The notes beneath the pieces were generated by a model that was given only the letters and a program-made list of their open reading frames with translations, was not told the DNA's origin and did no database searches. This document shows positions 45,231-57,764 of a stretch of 64,000 nt of DNA, one piece after another; the first letter of the stretch is position 1, and each line of letters begins with the position of its first letter. Source of the DNA: Hordeum vulgare subsp. vulgare (Eukaryota > Streptophyta > Magnoliopsida > Poales > Poaceae); NCBI RefSeq assembly GCF_904849725.1, contig NC_058524.1:487699763-487763762 (forward strand), given 5' to 3'. The position numbers and the translations under genes were made by a program.

Positions 45231-46165
45231 ATGAATACCGATGCTTTCAATGATTTTAGCACTAAGTATGGCCTTGACTCTTAGATAGTACCCTCATTTT
45301 GTGAAATCTTTGCTGCTCATATTGATCTCCCTAAGTAGAAATGGTTTAAATGTTATCCATGTATTAAAGAAAAAATTGAAGAACCAATTAAAGTTGAGGC
45401 TGAAACTATCATTTACAATGTTGACTCGGTTGTGCCTACACCTTATATTATGGAACCACCTTTCCTTGTTAGTATAAAGGAACATGCTAAAACTTCAATT
45501 GTGGTTAACAAAAGTTATTTTAGAACAACCAAACCCTCTGAGAAATCAAGGTAGAACCTAGTACTCCTATGGTTAAAGATCTCTTGGTAGACAATATTGA
45601 TGGGCACTAAAGATAAGAATAGACCTCTTGTTGGCATGCCTGTCATTTTAGTGAAAATAGGAGATCCTTGCTATCATGGTTTATGTGATATGGGAGCTAG
45701 TGTTAGTGCTATCCCTTTTAACTTATATCAAGAAATTAGGCATGAGATAGCACCCGCTGAAATAGAAGACATAGATGTTACAGTTAAACTTGCTAATAGA
45801 GACACTATCACACCACTTGGGATTGTTAGAGACGTTGAAGTCTTGTGTGGAAAAGTAAAATACCCTAGAGATTTTCTAGTACTTGGCTCGCCACAAGATA
45901 ATTGTTTCCCATAATATTTGGTAGAACCTTCTTGAACATTGTCAATGCTCAAATAGGTTGCAAAAATGAAAATGTCAGTGTTAATTTTGGTGGCATGTCT
46001 CATGAGTTTCATTTCTCCAAGTTTAGTATGTAACCCCATGACAAAGAATTGCCTAGTAAATATGAAGTAATTGATCTCGCTTCCATTGCCATTCCTCCTA
46101 CTCATCCATTAGAACAATATTTGCTATACCATGAAAATGATATGCATATGCATGAAAGAAATTAA
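45231..46165 (+). pseudogene. Gag C-terminus and protease of Athila-like B3
   Basis: It starts inside gag (DAFNDFSTKYGLDS), passes several stops and reaches the protease frame at 45597-45914: GDPCYHGLCDMGASVSAIPF, where DMGAS carries the catalytic Asp. ANRDTITPLGIVRDVEVLC and KYPRDFLVLG follow. A frameshift after NCFP ends the long frame. The gag N-terminus is deleted. The active-site motif is nearly canonical (DLGAS). Confidence 0.82.
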
Positions 46166-47755
46166 CTATATAATATTTTCATTGAGCAAAAGCCTATCCT
46201 TAAACACAACTTGCATGTTGAAACTCTAGGGGGTCCTTCTCCACCCAAGGGTGATCCCGTGTTTGAATTAAAGCAATTACATGAAACTTTGGAATATTCT
46301 TATAAGAAGATATATCATGTTATTATCAGTGCTAACCTTACAGAGCATGAAGAAGAAATATTGTTAAAAACTTTAAGGAAGCACCGAAGTGCTATTGGGT
46401 ATACTCTTGATGATCTAAGGGAATTAGTCCCACTCTCTATCAGAACAATATTAGTATGGAACCAGATGCTAAACCCGTTGTTGATCACCAATGAAGACTG
46501 AATGCCAAAATGAAAGAAGTGGTAAGAAATGAAATATTAAAGCTTCTGGAAGAACGTATAATTTATCCCATAGCTGATAGTACATGGCTTAGTCTCGTTC
46601 ATTGTGTAACTAAGAAAGGAGGTATTACTGTTGTTCCTAATGATAAAATTTAACTCATTCCACAAAGAATCGTGACTCGCTATAGAATGGTAATTGATTT
46701 TAGAAAATCGAACAAAGCTACTTGAAAAGATCATTATCCTTTAACTTCCATAGACCAAATGCTAGACATATTATCGAAGCACACACATTTTTGCTTTCTA
46801 GATGGTTATTTTGGATTCTCTCAAATACTTGTGTCACAACCAGATCAAGAGAAAACTACCTTTACTTGTCCTTTTGGAACCTATGCTTATAGATGTATGT
46901 CTTTTGGATTATGCAATGCACCTGCTACCTTTCGAAGATGTCTGAGTCCTATATTCTGTGATTTTTGTGAAAAGATTGTTGAGGTCTTCATGGATGATTT
47001 TTCCATTTATGGAAATTCTTTTAATGATTTCTTAAGCAACCTTGATTGACTTTTGCATAGATGTGAGAAAACTAACCTTGTCTTGGGTTTGGAGAAGTGC
47101 CACTTTACAGTAAATGGATGTATTGTCTTGGGTCAGAAAATTTCCAAATGAGGTATTGAGGTGGATAAGGCTAAAGTTAATGCAATTGAGAAGATGCCAT
47201 GTTCGAAAGATATTAAAGGTATCTGTAATTTCCTTGGCCATGCTGGTTTCTATAGGAAGTTTATTAAAGACTTCTCTAAAAAATGTAGGCGTCTTATTAA
47301 CTTATTACAAAAGGATGTTCCATTCATTTCTCATGATGATTATGTAGAGGCCTTTGAAACAGTTATGAAAGCCTTAACTTCTGCACCTATTGTTCAACTG
47401 CGTTATTGGAACTTGCCTTTTGAAATTATGTGTGATTCTAGTGATTATGTTATTGGTGTTGTTCTAGGAAAAAGAGTTGATAACAAATTAAATGTTATCC
47501 AGTATGCTAGTATAACTCTAGATAGTTCCCAGAGAAATGATGCTACCACTCAAAAAGAATTCTTAGTAGTTGTATTTGCTTGTGATAAATTTAGATCTTA
47601 CATTGTTGGCTCTAAAATAATTGTTCACACTGATGATGTTGCTATTAAATGTCTTATGGAAAAGATGCTAAGCCTAGACTTATTAGGTGGGTTCTCTTGC
47701 TACAATAATTTGATTTTCATATCATTGATAGGAAAGGAGTTGAGAACCCCATAGC
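46166..47755 (+). pseudogene. Reverse transcriptase and RNase H of Athila-like B3
   Basis: Pieces: 46211-46501 (HRSAIGYTLDDLREL, upstream of RT), about 46560-46745 with stops, 46759-47049 (FLDGYFGFSQI, FTCPFGTYAYRCMSFGLCNAPATF and catalytic FMDDFSIYG), then 47161-47754 (NFLGHAGFYRKFIKDFSK, RNase H MCDSSDYVIGVVLG and FACDKFRSYIVGSKIIVHTD). The gypsy order RT, RNase H, integrase is kept. Stops at 46499-46501, 46651-46653 and 47047-47049 and a few shifts interrupt it. Confidence 0.88.
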
Positions 47756-49208
47756 TGATAACTTCTCTAGGTTAGAAAATGTTCTTGATGACCCACTACC
47801 TATTGATGATAGCTTTCCTCATGAACAACTAGCTGTGGTCAATGTTTCTCATAACACACCATGGTTTGCTGATTATGATAATTACATTTTTGCTAAATAC
47901 ATACCACCTAGATTCATCTATAAACAAAAGAAAAAATTATTCTTTGATTTAAGAAATTACTTTTGGGATGACCCACACCTTTATAAAGATGGACTAGATG
48001 GTATTATTAGATGTTGTATACCTCAGCATGGACAGGAACATATCCTTCGGTAGTGTCACTCCGAGGCGTATGGTGGACACCATGCGGGAGATAGAACTGC
48101 ACACAAGGTATTGTAGTCTGGATTTTATTGGCCTACTCTTTTCAAAGATGCTCGTAAGTTTGTCATCTCTTGTGATGAATGTCAAAGAATTGGTAATAGA
48201 AGTAGACGTCAGGAAATACCTATGAATTATTCACTTGTTATTGAACCATTTGATGTTTGGGGATTTTATTATATGGGACATTTTCCTTCCTATAATGGGT
48301 ATACACATATTTTGCTTGTTATTTATTATGCCAATAAATGGGTAGAAACTATTCCAACCAATAGTGCCGATCATAACACCTCTATTAAAATGATTAAGGA
48401 AGTTATCTTCCCATGTTTTGGAGTCCCTAGATACTTAATGACTGATGTTGGTTCACATTTTATTCATGGTGCTTTTTGTAAGTTGCTTGATAGATATGAT
48501 GTTAAGCAGATAATTGCATCTCCCTATCATCCTCAGTTTAGTGGTCAAGTAGAATTAACCAATAGAGAAATAAAATTAGTATTGCAAAAGGCTTTCAATA
48601 GGCCCCATAAGAATTGGTCTAATAAATTAGGTGATGCATTTTGGGCCTACATAACAGCTTATAAAAATCATATGGGTATGTATCCTTACAAAATAGTTTA
48701 CGGGAAAGCTTGGCATTTACCTCTTGAGTTAGAACATAAAGCTTATTGGGCAATTAAAGAACTCAACTATGATTTCAAACTTGCTCACGAAAATAGGTTA
48801 TTTGATATTAGCCCGTTAGATGAATGGAGAACCCAAGCTTATGAAAATGCCAAACTATTGAAAGAAAAATGTAAAAGATGGCATGTCAAAAGAATCCAAA
48901 AGCGAGAATTAAAAGTTCGAGAATATGTTCTATTGTACAATTCGCGTCTTAGATTTTTTGCACGAAAACATCTCTCCAAATGGGACGGACCATATATCAT
49001 CGGAGAAGTTTATCGGTCTAAAGCCATCAAGATCAATAGTGCGGAAGGCACTAACCCGAAGGTGGTCAATGGACAAAGAATAAAGCACTATATTTCAGGT
49101 ACACCAATTAATTTTGAAACAAATATTTTCCAACCCATGACACTGGAGGAGCACATTAGGGAGACCTTCCACAACACTCGTGAGCACTTAAAAGGAAGAG
49201 GTATGTGA
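47756..49208 (+). pseudogene. Integrase of Athila-like B3
   Basis: The zinc-binding part (YGGHHAGDRTAHKVL, ISCDECQRIGN) lies in broken frames at 47835-48225. The core and C-terminus form one clean 328-codon frame at 48222-49208. The second Asp is in MTDVGSHF and the Glu in SGQVELTNREIK. The first Asp is lost: DVWGFYYMGHF stands where DVWGxDYMGPF is expected, so the enzyme would be inactive. The end (HLKGRGM) matches that of B2. Confidence 0.9.
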
Positions 49209-49639
49209 TACGGTAAGTAAACGGCTCAGAAAAATCCACAAAAATATTTTTGTCAGCTTTGGAATATTAGAAAAATTAGGAAACTAAGAAACACATGGGA
49301 AGGATACCCAGGTGTCCATTAGACACCAGGGCGGTCGAGGCCCCGTGGCGTGGCCTGATGTCTAGTGGGCACCCACCTCTAGCGATCATCTTCTCGTATA
49401 AAACTCCTTTTACCCTAAAAAATTAAGGGTGGGACTTTTGGGATGAAGCGCCACCGTCTCGAGGCGGAACCTGGGCAGGGGGACTTATTCCTTCCAACAG
49501 AGTGATTTTGCTAGAGGAACTTCCAACCCGGAAGAGGAAATCGAGTCCATCGTCGTCACCAACGAACCTCTCATCTTGGAGAGGCCAATCTTCATACACA
49601 TCTTCATCAGCACCATCTCCTCTCAAAACCCTAGTTCAT
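49209..49639 (+). other. Hybrid of internal spacer and LTR, B3 3' end
   Basis: The first 110 bp match the B2 spacer after integrase (GATACGGTAAGTAAACGG). From the hairpin (about 49317-49370) on, the sequence matches the middle of the LTR (GATCATCTTCTCGTATAAAAC, AACCCTAGTTCATCT). The 3' ORF, 3' noncoding region, polypurine tract and LTR start are gone, so recombination at the shared hairpin removed them. Confidence 0.7.
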
Positions 49640-50898
49640 CTGTTTGTGACATCCCCGGATTATGCTACAGTAACCCCTGTAATCAAGCTCCAGTAATCAC
49701 CTTGATTAAGCTAAAGCATTTTGCAAAACAGTGCTTGATCACTTTGAATTTCATATCTCATTTCCAATTCGACCACCTAAAGCCATTGAATTTTATTATG
49801 ACAAAATAAAACCTGAAACAACAATGGAAAAATGTTGCACACTTGTCATAAAAATCCACAACTATTGTTATTGAGCAAAACAACATCACCAACCTACAAG
49901 TGTTGACCCCACCACTGAAAACAGAGCCATATTGCAACTTAATTTCCTATTTTAAAATTCATGAACAAATCAAACAGATTCAAATGGGTCCGAATAATTT
50001 TGTGGTGGTGGAGAATATTGCATGTGAATTACTAAAACAAGTCACACATTTTTGTTAAGGCTAATTTGCGCGAAAATTAAATAGAATAGAAAAGAATAAA
50101 AAGAAAAAAATTTAAAAACAAACTGAAACTGAAACTATCGTGAAACCCTTTGGAAGGCCATGTTTTGATCATCCGATTCTCAAACACCCTGAAATGTGAG
50201 GACTTCACTGGAGGCGATCAAATCTTGTGGGGAACGTGTACAAAACTCTGCAGAGTACTCAAACCTAATCGATTAGCCGTGTCCACAGTCATGGACAACT
50301 TGAGCCAAAGGAAATTGAAACTATCACGAATTCTCAACACAAATAATATTAATGATGTGGGTATTATTAATAACTTGGGTATGAGAAATGGTTGGTGGAA
50401 CCTTCTCATTAACAACCAACTATGTAGTACATTTTTCTTTTAGCCCCTCTCTTGTTGTAGGGAAAATTTGCTTTCCGCTAAAACTTATAGCCCCACCTGC
50501 CATATATGCATATAGTATATATGATACTTTTCACCCCTCTCTTTTGTGACTTGTCGGCAGATTCAATATGCTGACCTACACGGCTGCAACGTGTCATGTT
50601 CCAGAGTACTTTTCCGACCAGGAGTGACGACACGATCTACGCTCGGTGATATGCCCTTGGAGTCACATGGACTCAACTACCTTTGAAGCTTCCGCTAGTT
50701 TTCGTTTATGTTTATCTCATGAGTTGGCCTTCGGCCACATTATTGTAATAAAGGACTTGATATGAGATATCGTTTAATAAAGCAGTGTGATTGAACTCTG
50801 AATATATACATTAATGTATTGTGTGTGTACCAGCATGATCTTGGGATGGTACAGAAACACCAGAGACTTGATCGTTTCAGGTCGGGGCGCTACAGATA

Positions 50899-50911
50899 TG
50901 GCATGAGAGCC
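50899..50911 (+). other. PBS-like sequence inside C
   Basis: GGGGCGCTACA (ending at 50894) followed after four bases by TGGCATGAGAGCC resembles an LTR end plus an initiator-Met primer site (TGGTATCAGAGCC) with two changes. Confidence 0.5.
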
Positions 50912-53749
50912 GAACTAACCCACCGTCCCACACCACCCAGGGATATACACCCCCCTAACCCTAAATCCCCCAACCACCTCACTTCTCCCCCTCAGTCCCC
51001 AGTTCCCTCCCCTCCCCTCCCGATTGGATCGGGAACCGCGACGATGGACCTCCTTGAAGGTCGCCCCTCTGGTGACCGTCCGCCGCCACCTCGCTGGACC
51101 CTCACCGCCGGCTCCCTTGCCTTGCCCTCGATCCCATTGCCTCCCCCCTAGACCAAATGTGAGCGACCACCATCCTCCACCTCACCTCACTCTCCCCTCC
51201 CGGTCCGTCGCCGCGTTATCGCGTGCGTCGCACCACTCCGGCTAGCCACCCCCCCCCCCCCCGCATCTTCCGTCGTGTCGCACCCTGCGGCCTACTATGC
51301 TCTTGTGCCCAAGCCACGCCTCCGGGTACCGTGCCCCGTCTTACGCCCACAAACCCCACGTGCCCGTTGGTCCCTCCCCTCCCCCCTGTTGTGGCTAGTC
51401 CCTCCGGCAACACGGGATGACAATAAGGGCCCACGACCATGTAAACAAAATGCTATTAAAAAATACGAAAAAATATAAATAGTTAATAAAATAAATAAAT
51501 AATTAATATGATTAATTAGTTGACCTGATTAACCCCTATTAATTTCCCTAATTAACTAAAGATTCAATTAAGGAAATTAATTAGATTAATTAAACCTCAT
51601 TTGTTAATTGATTGTTTTAATTAATCGACAGCAAATGACATGTAGGACCCACTAGTCAGTTCTGTTTAATTCTGTATAATAATAAAACTTTAAAAGTTAA
51701 TATAAAATAATCTGTAACTCGGATGAAAATATTTTGTACATGAAAGTTGATGAGAAAAACGAGTCAAACCCGGATACGCTATCCATTCGTTTGTCACATG
51801 CCCCTAGCATAGCGAACAAGATACATTTCCATCGTTTTCATCTCTCCGATAGTGGCTAGAGACTCGGGAAATATCTTCTGGTATTTTCCCGCTCCGTCCA
51901 TGACCTATAGTATTGCGTTAGCTCATGCCTAGCACTGCATGTTGCCATGTCATGCATCTTGATGCACCTGCGTGCTGTTATTTATTGTTTCTTCCCCCTC
52001 TTCTCTCAAGTAGATGCCGACGCTCACGCTCTTGTCAAGTACTTTGACCCGTACGACGACCAGCCTTTTGTAGCAGAGCAACAAGGCAAGCAACCCACCC
52101 CCTTGATAATTCCTATATCACCCATTCTTTCTCCTTCATGCTTGCGTTAGATTCTGGTACTATTGTAGATTGCTCCTATTCTGATGCATAGCCTATTTTT
52201 GATAAACTGTTGTTAAACCCTACTATACTTTAAATGCTTAGTATAGGTGGAGCAGTGATTCCCATTGACCCCCTTAGTCCGAGTTGCCCACGCTTTATCG
52301 TTCAAGACTCCATAAAGTCATCGACGAGCCAAGACCCATCACATCACTCACACACTCCCTTGTTATACGATGATGTAGAGCCACTATCGAGTACTGAGGG
52401 TGACACCTCATTACGTACTCCTGATGTTAGCTCTATAGTGTAGTTACCCGGCGGTGGTTTACGGAGGGTGATTCCTCCTTCACCACCTCCGATAACGACT
52501 CTTTCGTTCAACACCTCAAGCATGGACCATCGAGGGTGATTCCTCCCTGGTCACCTTCACAATTACATCGTTCACAATCCATCGAGGGTGATACCTCATA
52601 TCCCTCTGATGTTACAGCCACACGGTTACTTGACCTTGCTACTGGGAATATGATGGAAGGTCTGTTGCGGGTGGATTCCGCGTGGCTGTGACGAGGCATG
52701 GCCGGGTATTCTTGGCCCTTGCCACATATCCTCGAGATTGGGAGATGGGACCACATATCGTGGATTGTTGATCGTTGACACAGTGTTAAATAAAATGCTA
52801 ATGGGATTTGGGTATTTGAGCTGAGTAGACCTTTTCACAATAACCTTCATGTGGGACAAGTTATGGGTACTCGACATCATAGGATCAGCCGAAGCTCTTC
52901 AGACGTCAACAATGGAGCGGTGCGCGCCCAAGTGGTCTGCGTAAGCATTGTTCTTATATAAGAAATGCCTGGACTGATCTCGGCCGTCCACGCATCATGC
53001 AGGACTGCAAACGGTGATGGGCCCATGACCCCTCCACACTTATGATTTAGACTGGCGGGCAGACCTCTCTATTAAGCCTAGGTAGGTTTGCGACGTATTG
53101 ATGTTCCGAGGCCGGGCATGACCCAGGAAAGTGTGTCTGACCAGAGTTTATCAAGCGTTTTGGGTTATTTGGTGCACCCCCAACAGGGATGAAAAATAAC
53201 TATTTGAATTGTCGTGTTCACGGTTACAGGAAGACTTGGAATTGTATCCCGATCTAATACAACTAAGTGCGCAGGGAGTCAAGGAAGAATCTCTCGGCGT
53301 GACTTAATTAAATTAGCTGTAACAATATGAATTTATTTGTGGTTTTCTCTACTCTCTTCTAATTCTACAAGACACCGAAGATACTAGTCTTCGATAGGAC
53401 TAGTCCCTTCTCTCTATTCTCACGTTGCTGCAGTTAGTCCAGATATAACCCCATTCCTTTCATACTGTTGCATACTTAGGATAGTTCTGTTGTCAGTCTT
53501 GCGAGTACTTTGGATGAGTACTCACCGATGATTTTTTCCCTTTTACCCCTTGATATGATTGCCGTGACCAGATGATGGAGCCCAGGAGTTGGCATATCCC
53601 GCCGATGACGACTACTACCCAGACGGTGCCTACTACTACGTGGAAGTCGCTGACGACCAGGAGTAGTTTAGGAGGTTCATAGACAGGAGGCCTCACCTTG
53701 TTCGATCTATGTATATTTATGTTAGCCTTCTCTAAGGCATTAGACTTGT

Positions 53750-56700
53750 TGTCGGGACCCCGATCCTAAGTCATAAGAACCCAGCCTGTAACACATCACA
53801 TCACTTTGCGGCCTCACGCACGGTAAACTCCACGGCTGCCACCTTACCTTGGTCGGGACCGTTTGCGTCTTTTGGCTCACGTATATGAATATGTTGCTAG
53901 CGTCCAAACGACAAAGAACCCGGGTCGACATGACTAGTTATAAACCCAAGCGGTACACCCGTACAAGGACAAGCATACATAACCCAGCAAAGCACGTGTC
54001 GGTCATCAGCGTGTGTAGACGAGTCGTAGCAAGCTACAAGGACTCCATTACACCGCGTGACATTTCCCCGAGGGGACAGACACAGCAGCAAAGAAGGATA
54101 CATGCCGGTCAATCAATGTGTTCCGAGCAGTAGTAAGCTACTAAGGCCCAATGGAAACACAAAGAGGCATTTCCCTGTAAAGAGTACTACTAAAGGCAAA
54201 CAACTAGGTGTCGAATCCCACACATATAATGCATTTCAAACATACACACATTATGCATGATATGTGTAGATACAACATGGCATCACAACATAACTCTATG
54301 ACTCAAGCATTTATTAAAGACTCATAAGAGTCAACATAGTAAGATATTACAAATAGGGGTCTCGTGACCCGACACTCAAGTCATACAAACAACAAGCGGA
54401 AGCAAATCATGTCTGGGTACAGACATCTACTAAAAGTGGCTGGAAGAGCCTGAAAAGCTACTACGACCCTACCAAAGGAGCCAGACCTCTGTCTGGGATT
54501 CCCAAGCTATTCCGGTCAACATCGAACACATCGCGTAGAACCTTTTAATGAGTCTAAGTCTTCTCTGCAAAAACATAAATAAAGCAACCGTGAGTACAAA
54601 GGTACTCAGCAAGTTTTACATCAGAACTATCTACCATGCATCATGTTTCAATGAAAGGATTGTGGGGTTTGATTGCAGCAAGCCAGCTTTGACTCTTGGC
54701 TAACCTGTACTACAACTACAAGTTCTTTCTTTGAGGTGGGATAGCGCACACGAGTCCAGATGTTCACCAATTCAATACACCACTATGGATCCACTCTCGT
54801 CTCCCTACGAGAAGGCCTTCCATAGCACTCACACTTATCTTGCATGTTTTAGAGTATCCATTTAAATTGTCTATGTACCACGTAATGTTTCCAAGTAGTC
54901 CATATCCGAGGACGCGGCTATTCGAACAGATTACAACACTCTGCAGGGGTATACTTCTTCACACACGCTCCCACCACTTATCACCATATGCACGTCATGC
55001 ATCTCGGCAACCTTCAAGCGGAAGCACTGGCGTGGGTGTCGGCCACGACCGTTAACCACACAAGACCCTAGTCCAGGTTTATCGCCTATTTGAGACTGAA
55101 CCCGCAAGGGAGTTCGGCCGAGGTTTGCTCTACGGCCCCAAACGATGCGGCCACTTGGTACACCGTGCCACTGTGTATCTAAGCCTACCCCATCGGGCAG
55201 AGCTAAACACGGCCGCCAACACTTTTCCTACAAACACCAGAAACTAATTGCAACTCCTGGACAGAGATCTAGGCGATTAATAAGACGAGAGGGTCAATTA
55301 AGTATCCCAATGTGTGGTAGTATCTTGTCTTGGATAACACACACAGAACTCAGTTCTTAAGGACGGTCCCAATGAGACAACCCACCATGTACTCCTACAT
55401 GGCCTCTCATCGCTACCTTTACCAAATCAGATTCACTCCATTACTCTCACACTGTAGGACATGAACACAACCATTCCGATTCATCATCCAGACGGATCAG
55501 ACCCGACACGACTCTAAGCATAGCAGGCATTGTAAACAAGCATGGATGAGTAAGCACATCAAGGCTCAAGCAGTTGCTACTCATGCTAAGTGGTTTAAAC
55601 TATTTACTGTGACAAAATCAGGTCATGCAGAGGAATGGGTTCAATTACCGATAACACGTACAGTTGAATCGTGTTTGTCCTAATGCAGTAAAAGAGAGCA
55701 GGAGCGAGGGAGTGGGTTTATTTCAATATGCTCAAGGGGGGTTTGCTTGCCTGACACGTTTGAAGATAGCAATGGGTCTTCATCAATGTCAACGATCACA
55801 TCGTCGGAGACATCGTTTACCAAGGGGGAACAACACCGACAAACAAGAAAGAACAATAATTACTTCACGGAAATGCAACACTATGATGCATGCTCAAGAC
55901 ATGAAATGAAAGGTGGCAGGGCTAATGTGGCTATCATTTCTTAGGTTGAAGTTGGTTTGAATTAGGATCCAAACATCACTTCAAGCCGGGTATGTTTCCA
56001 AGTACCCTTATAATTGATTCGACCTGATGCTCATAACAAATTGTTCGAACATGCATGGGGTTAGTATTTTGAGGTACTGATTTGCATTGACCAATGTTTG
56101 GTCATAACAATTGAAGTGGAAATCAATTCAGTACCAATTTCCAACTCCAAACTATTTATTAAATTTACCCTATTCATCATTTTGCCTATTTGGTGTTGTT
56201 AACTTTTTCAAACATGCATGAAAATGCCATAATCAGATTTTTTGGATTTTTCTGATCCTTTTTCATATATAAATTGTTTTCATTGGACTTACAGATTATT
56301 TTCTATGATTTTTAGAAGTTTTAGACATTTTCTGGAATTATTTTATAAATAGAAATACTATTATTGCATCAGCACTCACGTGAGAAGGTCAACTGGCCGG
56401 CCAAGTCAAACCTGACAGCCAGGGCCCACTAGTCAGTGACACAAGTGTTAAAAAAGGTTTAATTTTAAACTTTTATTTCTAATTAGAGTATGGGCCCATT
56501 GTCAGTGGGTCATTAGGCTAATTAATCTGGTTAGTTAATTTTGTGATTGACTTAATTTAAACAGGGCTGGGCCCACCTGTCTAAGGGAGAGCATAGGAGG
56601 AGGCGCAGGAGCTCACGACGGTTCCGAAGGGGGCAACAGCGACGGAGGAGAAGCTCGGGGCAGGGCGAATCGGCCTCGAGGTTGCCGGCGGCCGGAGATG

Positions 56701-57559
56701 GGGAAGACGGCGATGCGACGCTGCGGAGGCCCTGGAGCTCAGGGTTGTTGACAGCGAGGAGCTTCTCGACGAGGCGGAGCTAATGAGCCGGTCAGGAAGG
56801 TGAGGGGAAGCCTGAGGCTATGGCTGCGACTGACGGCGGCGACGGCCTCGCTGGAATCTATGGGGGAGGGAGAAGGAGAGAGATAGGGGAGAGACTGGAG
56901 AGGGGGATGAGCTCGGGGGTCTAGGTGGTGGCCGCAGACGGATATGGATGCATGGGGGGCCGCTAGCGCGAAGCAGGAGCTGGCTCGCCCGGCGCCGTGC
57001 CTCGTCTCGCCTCTGCCTTCTGGCAGAGGTAGAAGATGACTGACAGAGGCCGGTGGGCTGCGCCATCTCCTTCCTGGGCCAGGTAACAGGTAAGGTTTTC
57101 TATTCTCTTCTCTTTATTCTTTCTGTTTTCTGTTTTAATTTTATTTTTGGCATTTAGATTTAGGATTTTTTTAATAAAACATTTAATCATTTTATAAAAT
57201 CCTAAAATAGTATTATGTGACAGTAATAAAAATAATCAATGCCACAAATAGTTTCAACATTTTTGAAACTTTTATTTTAAAGAAAACAAAATAACTCCAT
57301 TCCAAACAGTTATTTAATCCAATCAAAATTCATTGTCATAAGCTCCTGTGACTTAAAAATTTGGTTTGGCAAATTTATTCCCTGTCACTATTTTCCCAAA
57401 TGTTTGGAACATTTTTCAGGTTCCTTTTAAGGTAATATTTTTATTGCCTTTTTGTCAATTTCAACTCATTTGGCTTGATCACTTCCATTTCCAGATTCAA
57501 TGCAATTGGAATGCATGCATGAAATGCAATGGCAAGCAAGGCAAACTTGGGCTATGACA
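53750..57559 (-). mobile_element. Solo LTR D (3.8 kb) inserted in C
   Basis: On the minus strand it opens TGTCATAGCCCAAGTTTGCC and closes GATCGGGGTCCCGACA. A perfect 5-bp duplication CTTGT flanks it (53745-53749 and 57560-57564). Joining the flanks restores a continuous C sequence. It has the same internal order as C in the opposite direction: AT-rich start, GC-rich leader-like part (about 57080-56600), AT-rich sequence with GGCAAGCAA-type words, a TTTGTACTCAC...TTTTTGCAG block (about 54610-54565) and the LTR end. No gag or pol is found, so it is best read as a solo LTR. Confidence 0.82.
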
Positions 57560-57764
57560 CTTGTTTTATGTTTGTACTCAGATATTTGTTGCTTCCGGTG
57601 ACTCGTGTGTTTTTGAGCTTGTATTCGAGCCCTCGGGGCCCCCGCCTTGTAATATGAAGCTTGTATGTTCTTATTTGTGTTGTGATATCTTCACATGAGT
57701 TCTTGAGCTTCGTCATACGCATTTGCGTACATGATTAGTGTATGGCCAAATCAAGGGCATGACA

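Larger units (their letters stand above)
49645..57764 (+). mobile_element. Long solo-LTR-like element C inserted in the B3 LTR, split by D
   Basis: It opens TGTGACATCCCCGG and closes AAGGGCATGACA. Flanks CTGTT (49640-49644) and CTCTT (57765-57769) look like a 5-bp target duplication with one change, and the uninterrupted LTR at 44398 reads CATCTCTTGTAC at this place. Without D it is about 4.3 kb. No gag or pol is seen. Inside are an LTR-end/PBS-like sequence at 50894-50911, a GC-rich leader-like stretch (50930-51440), AT-rich sequence and short acidic frames (for example 52014-52090 and about 53570-53670). It is either a solo LTR or a composite (see findings). Confidence 0.65.

Noticed and set aside
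50819..51478. Pro-rich ORFs in the GC-rich part of C as a possible host gene exon
   Set aside because: Composition-driven, no domain, and the region sits inside an LTR-like element.
56818..57190. Minus-strand ORFs starting MAQPTG as a host gene start
   Set aside because: They lie in the leader-like part of solo LTR D, with no conserved domain.
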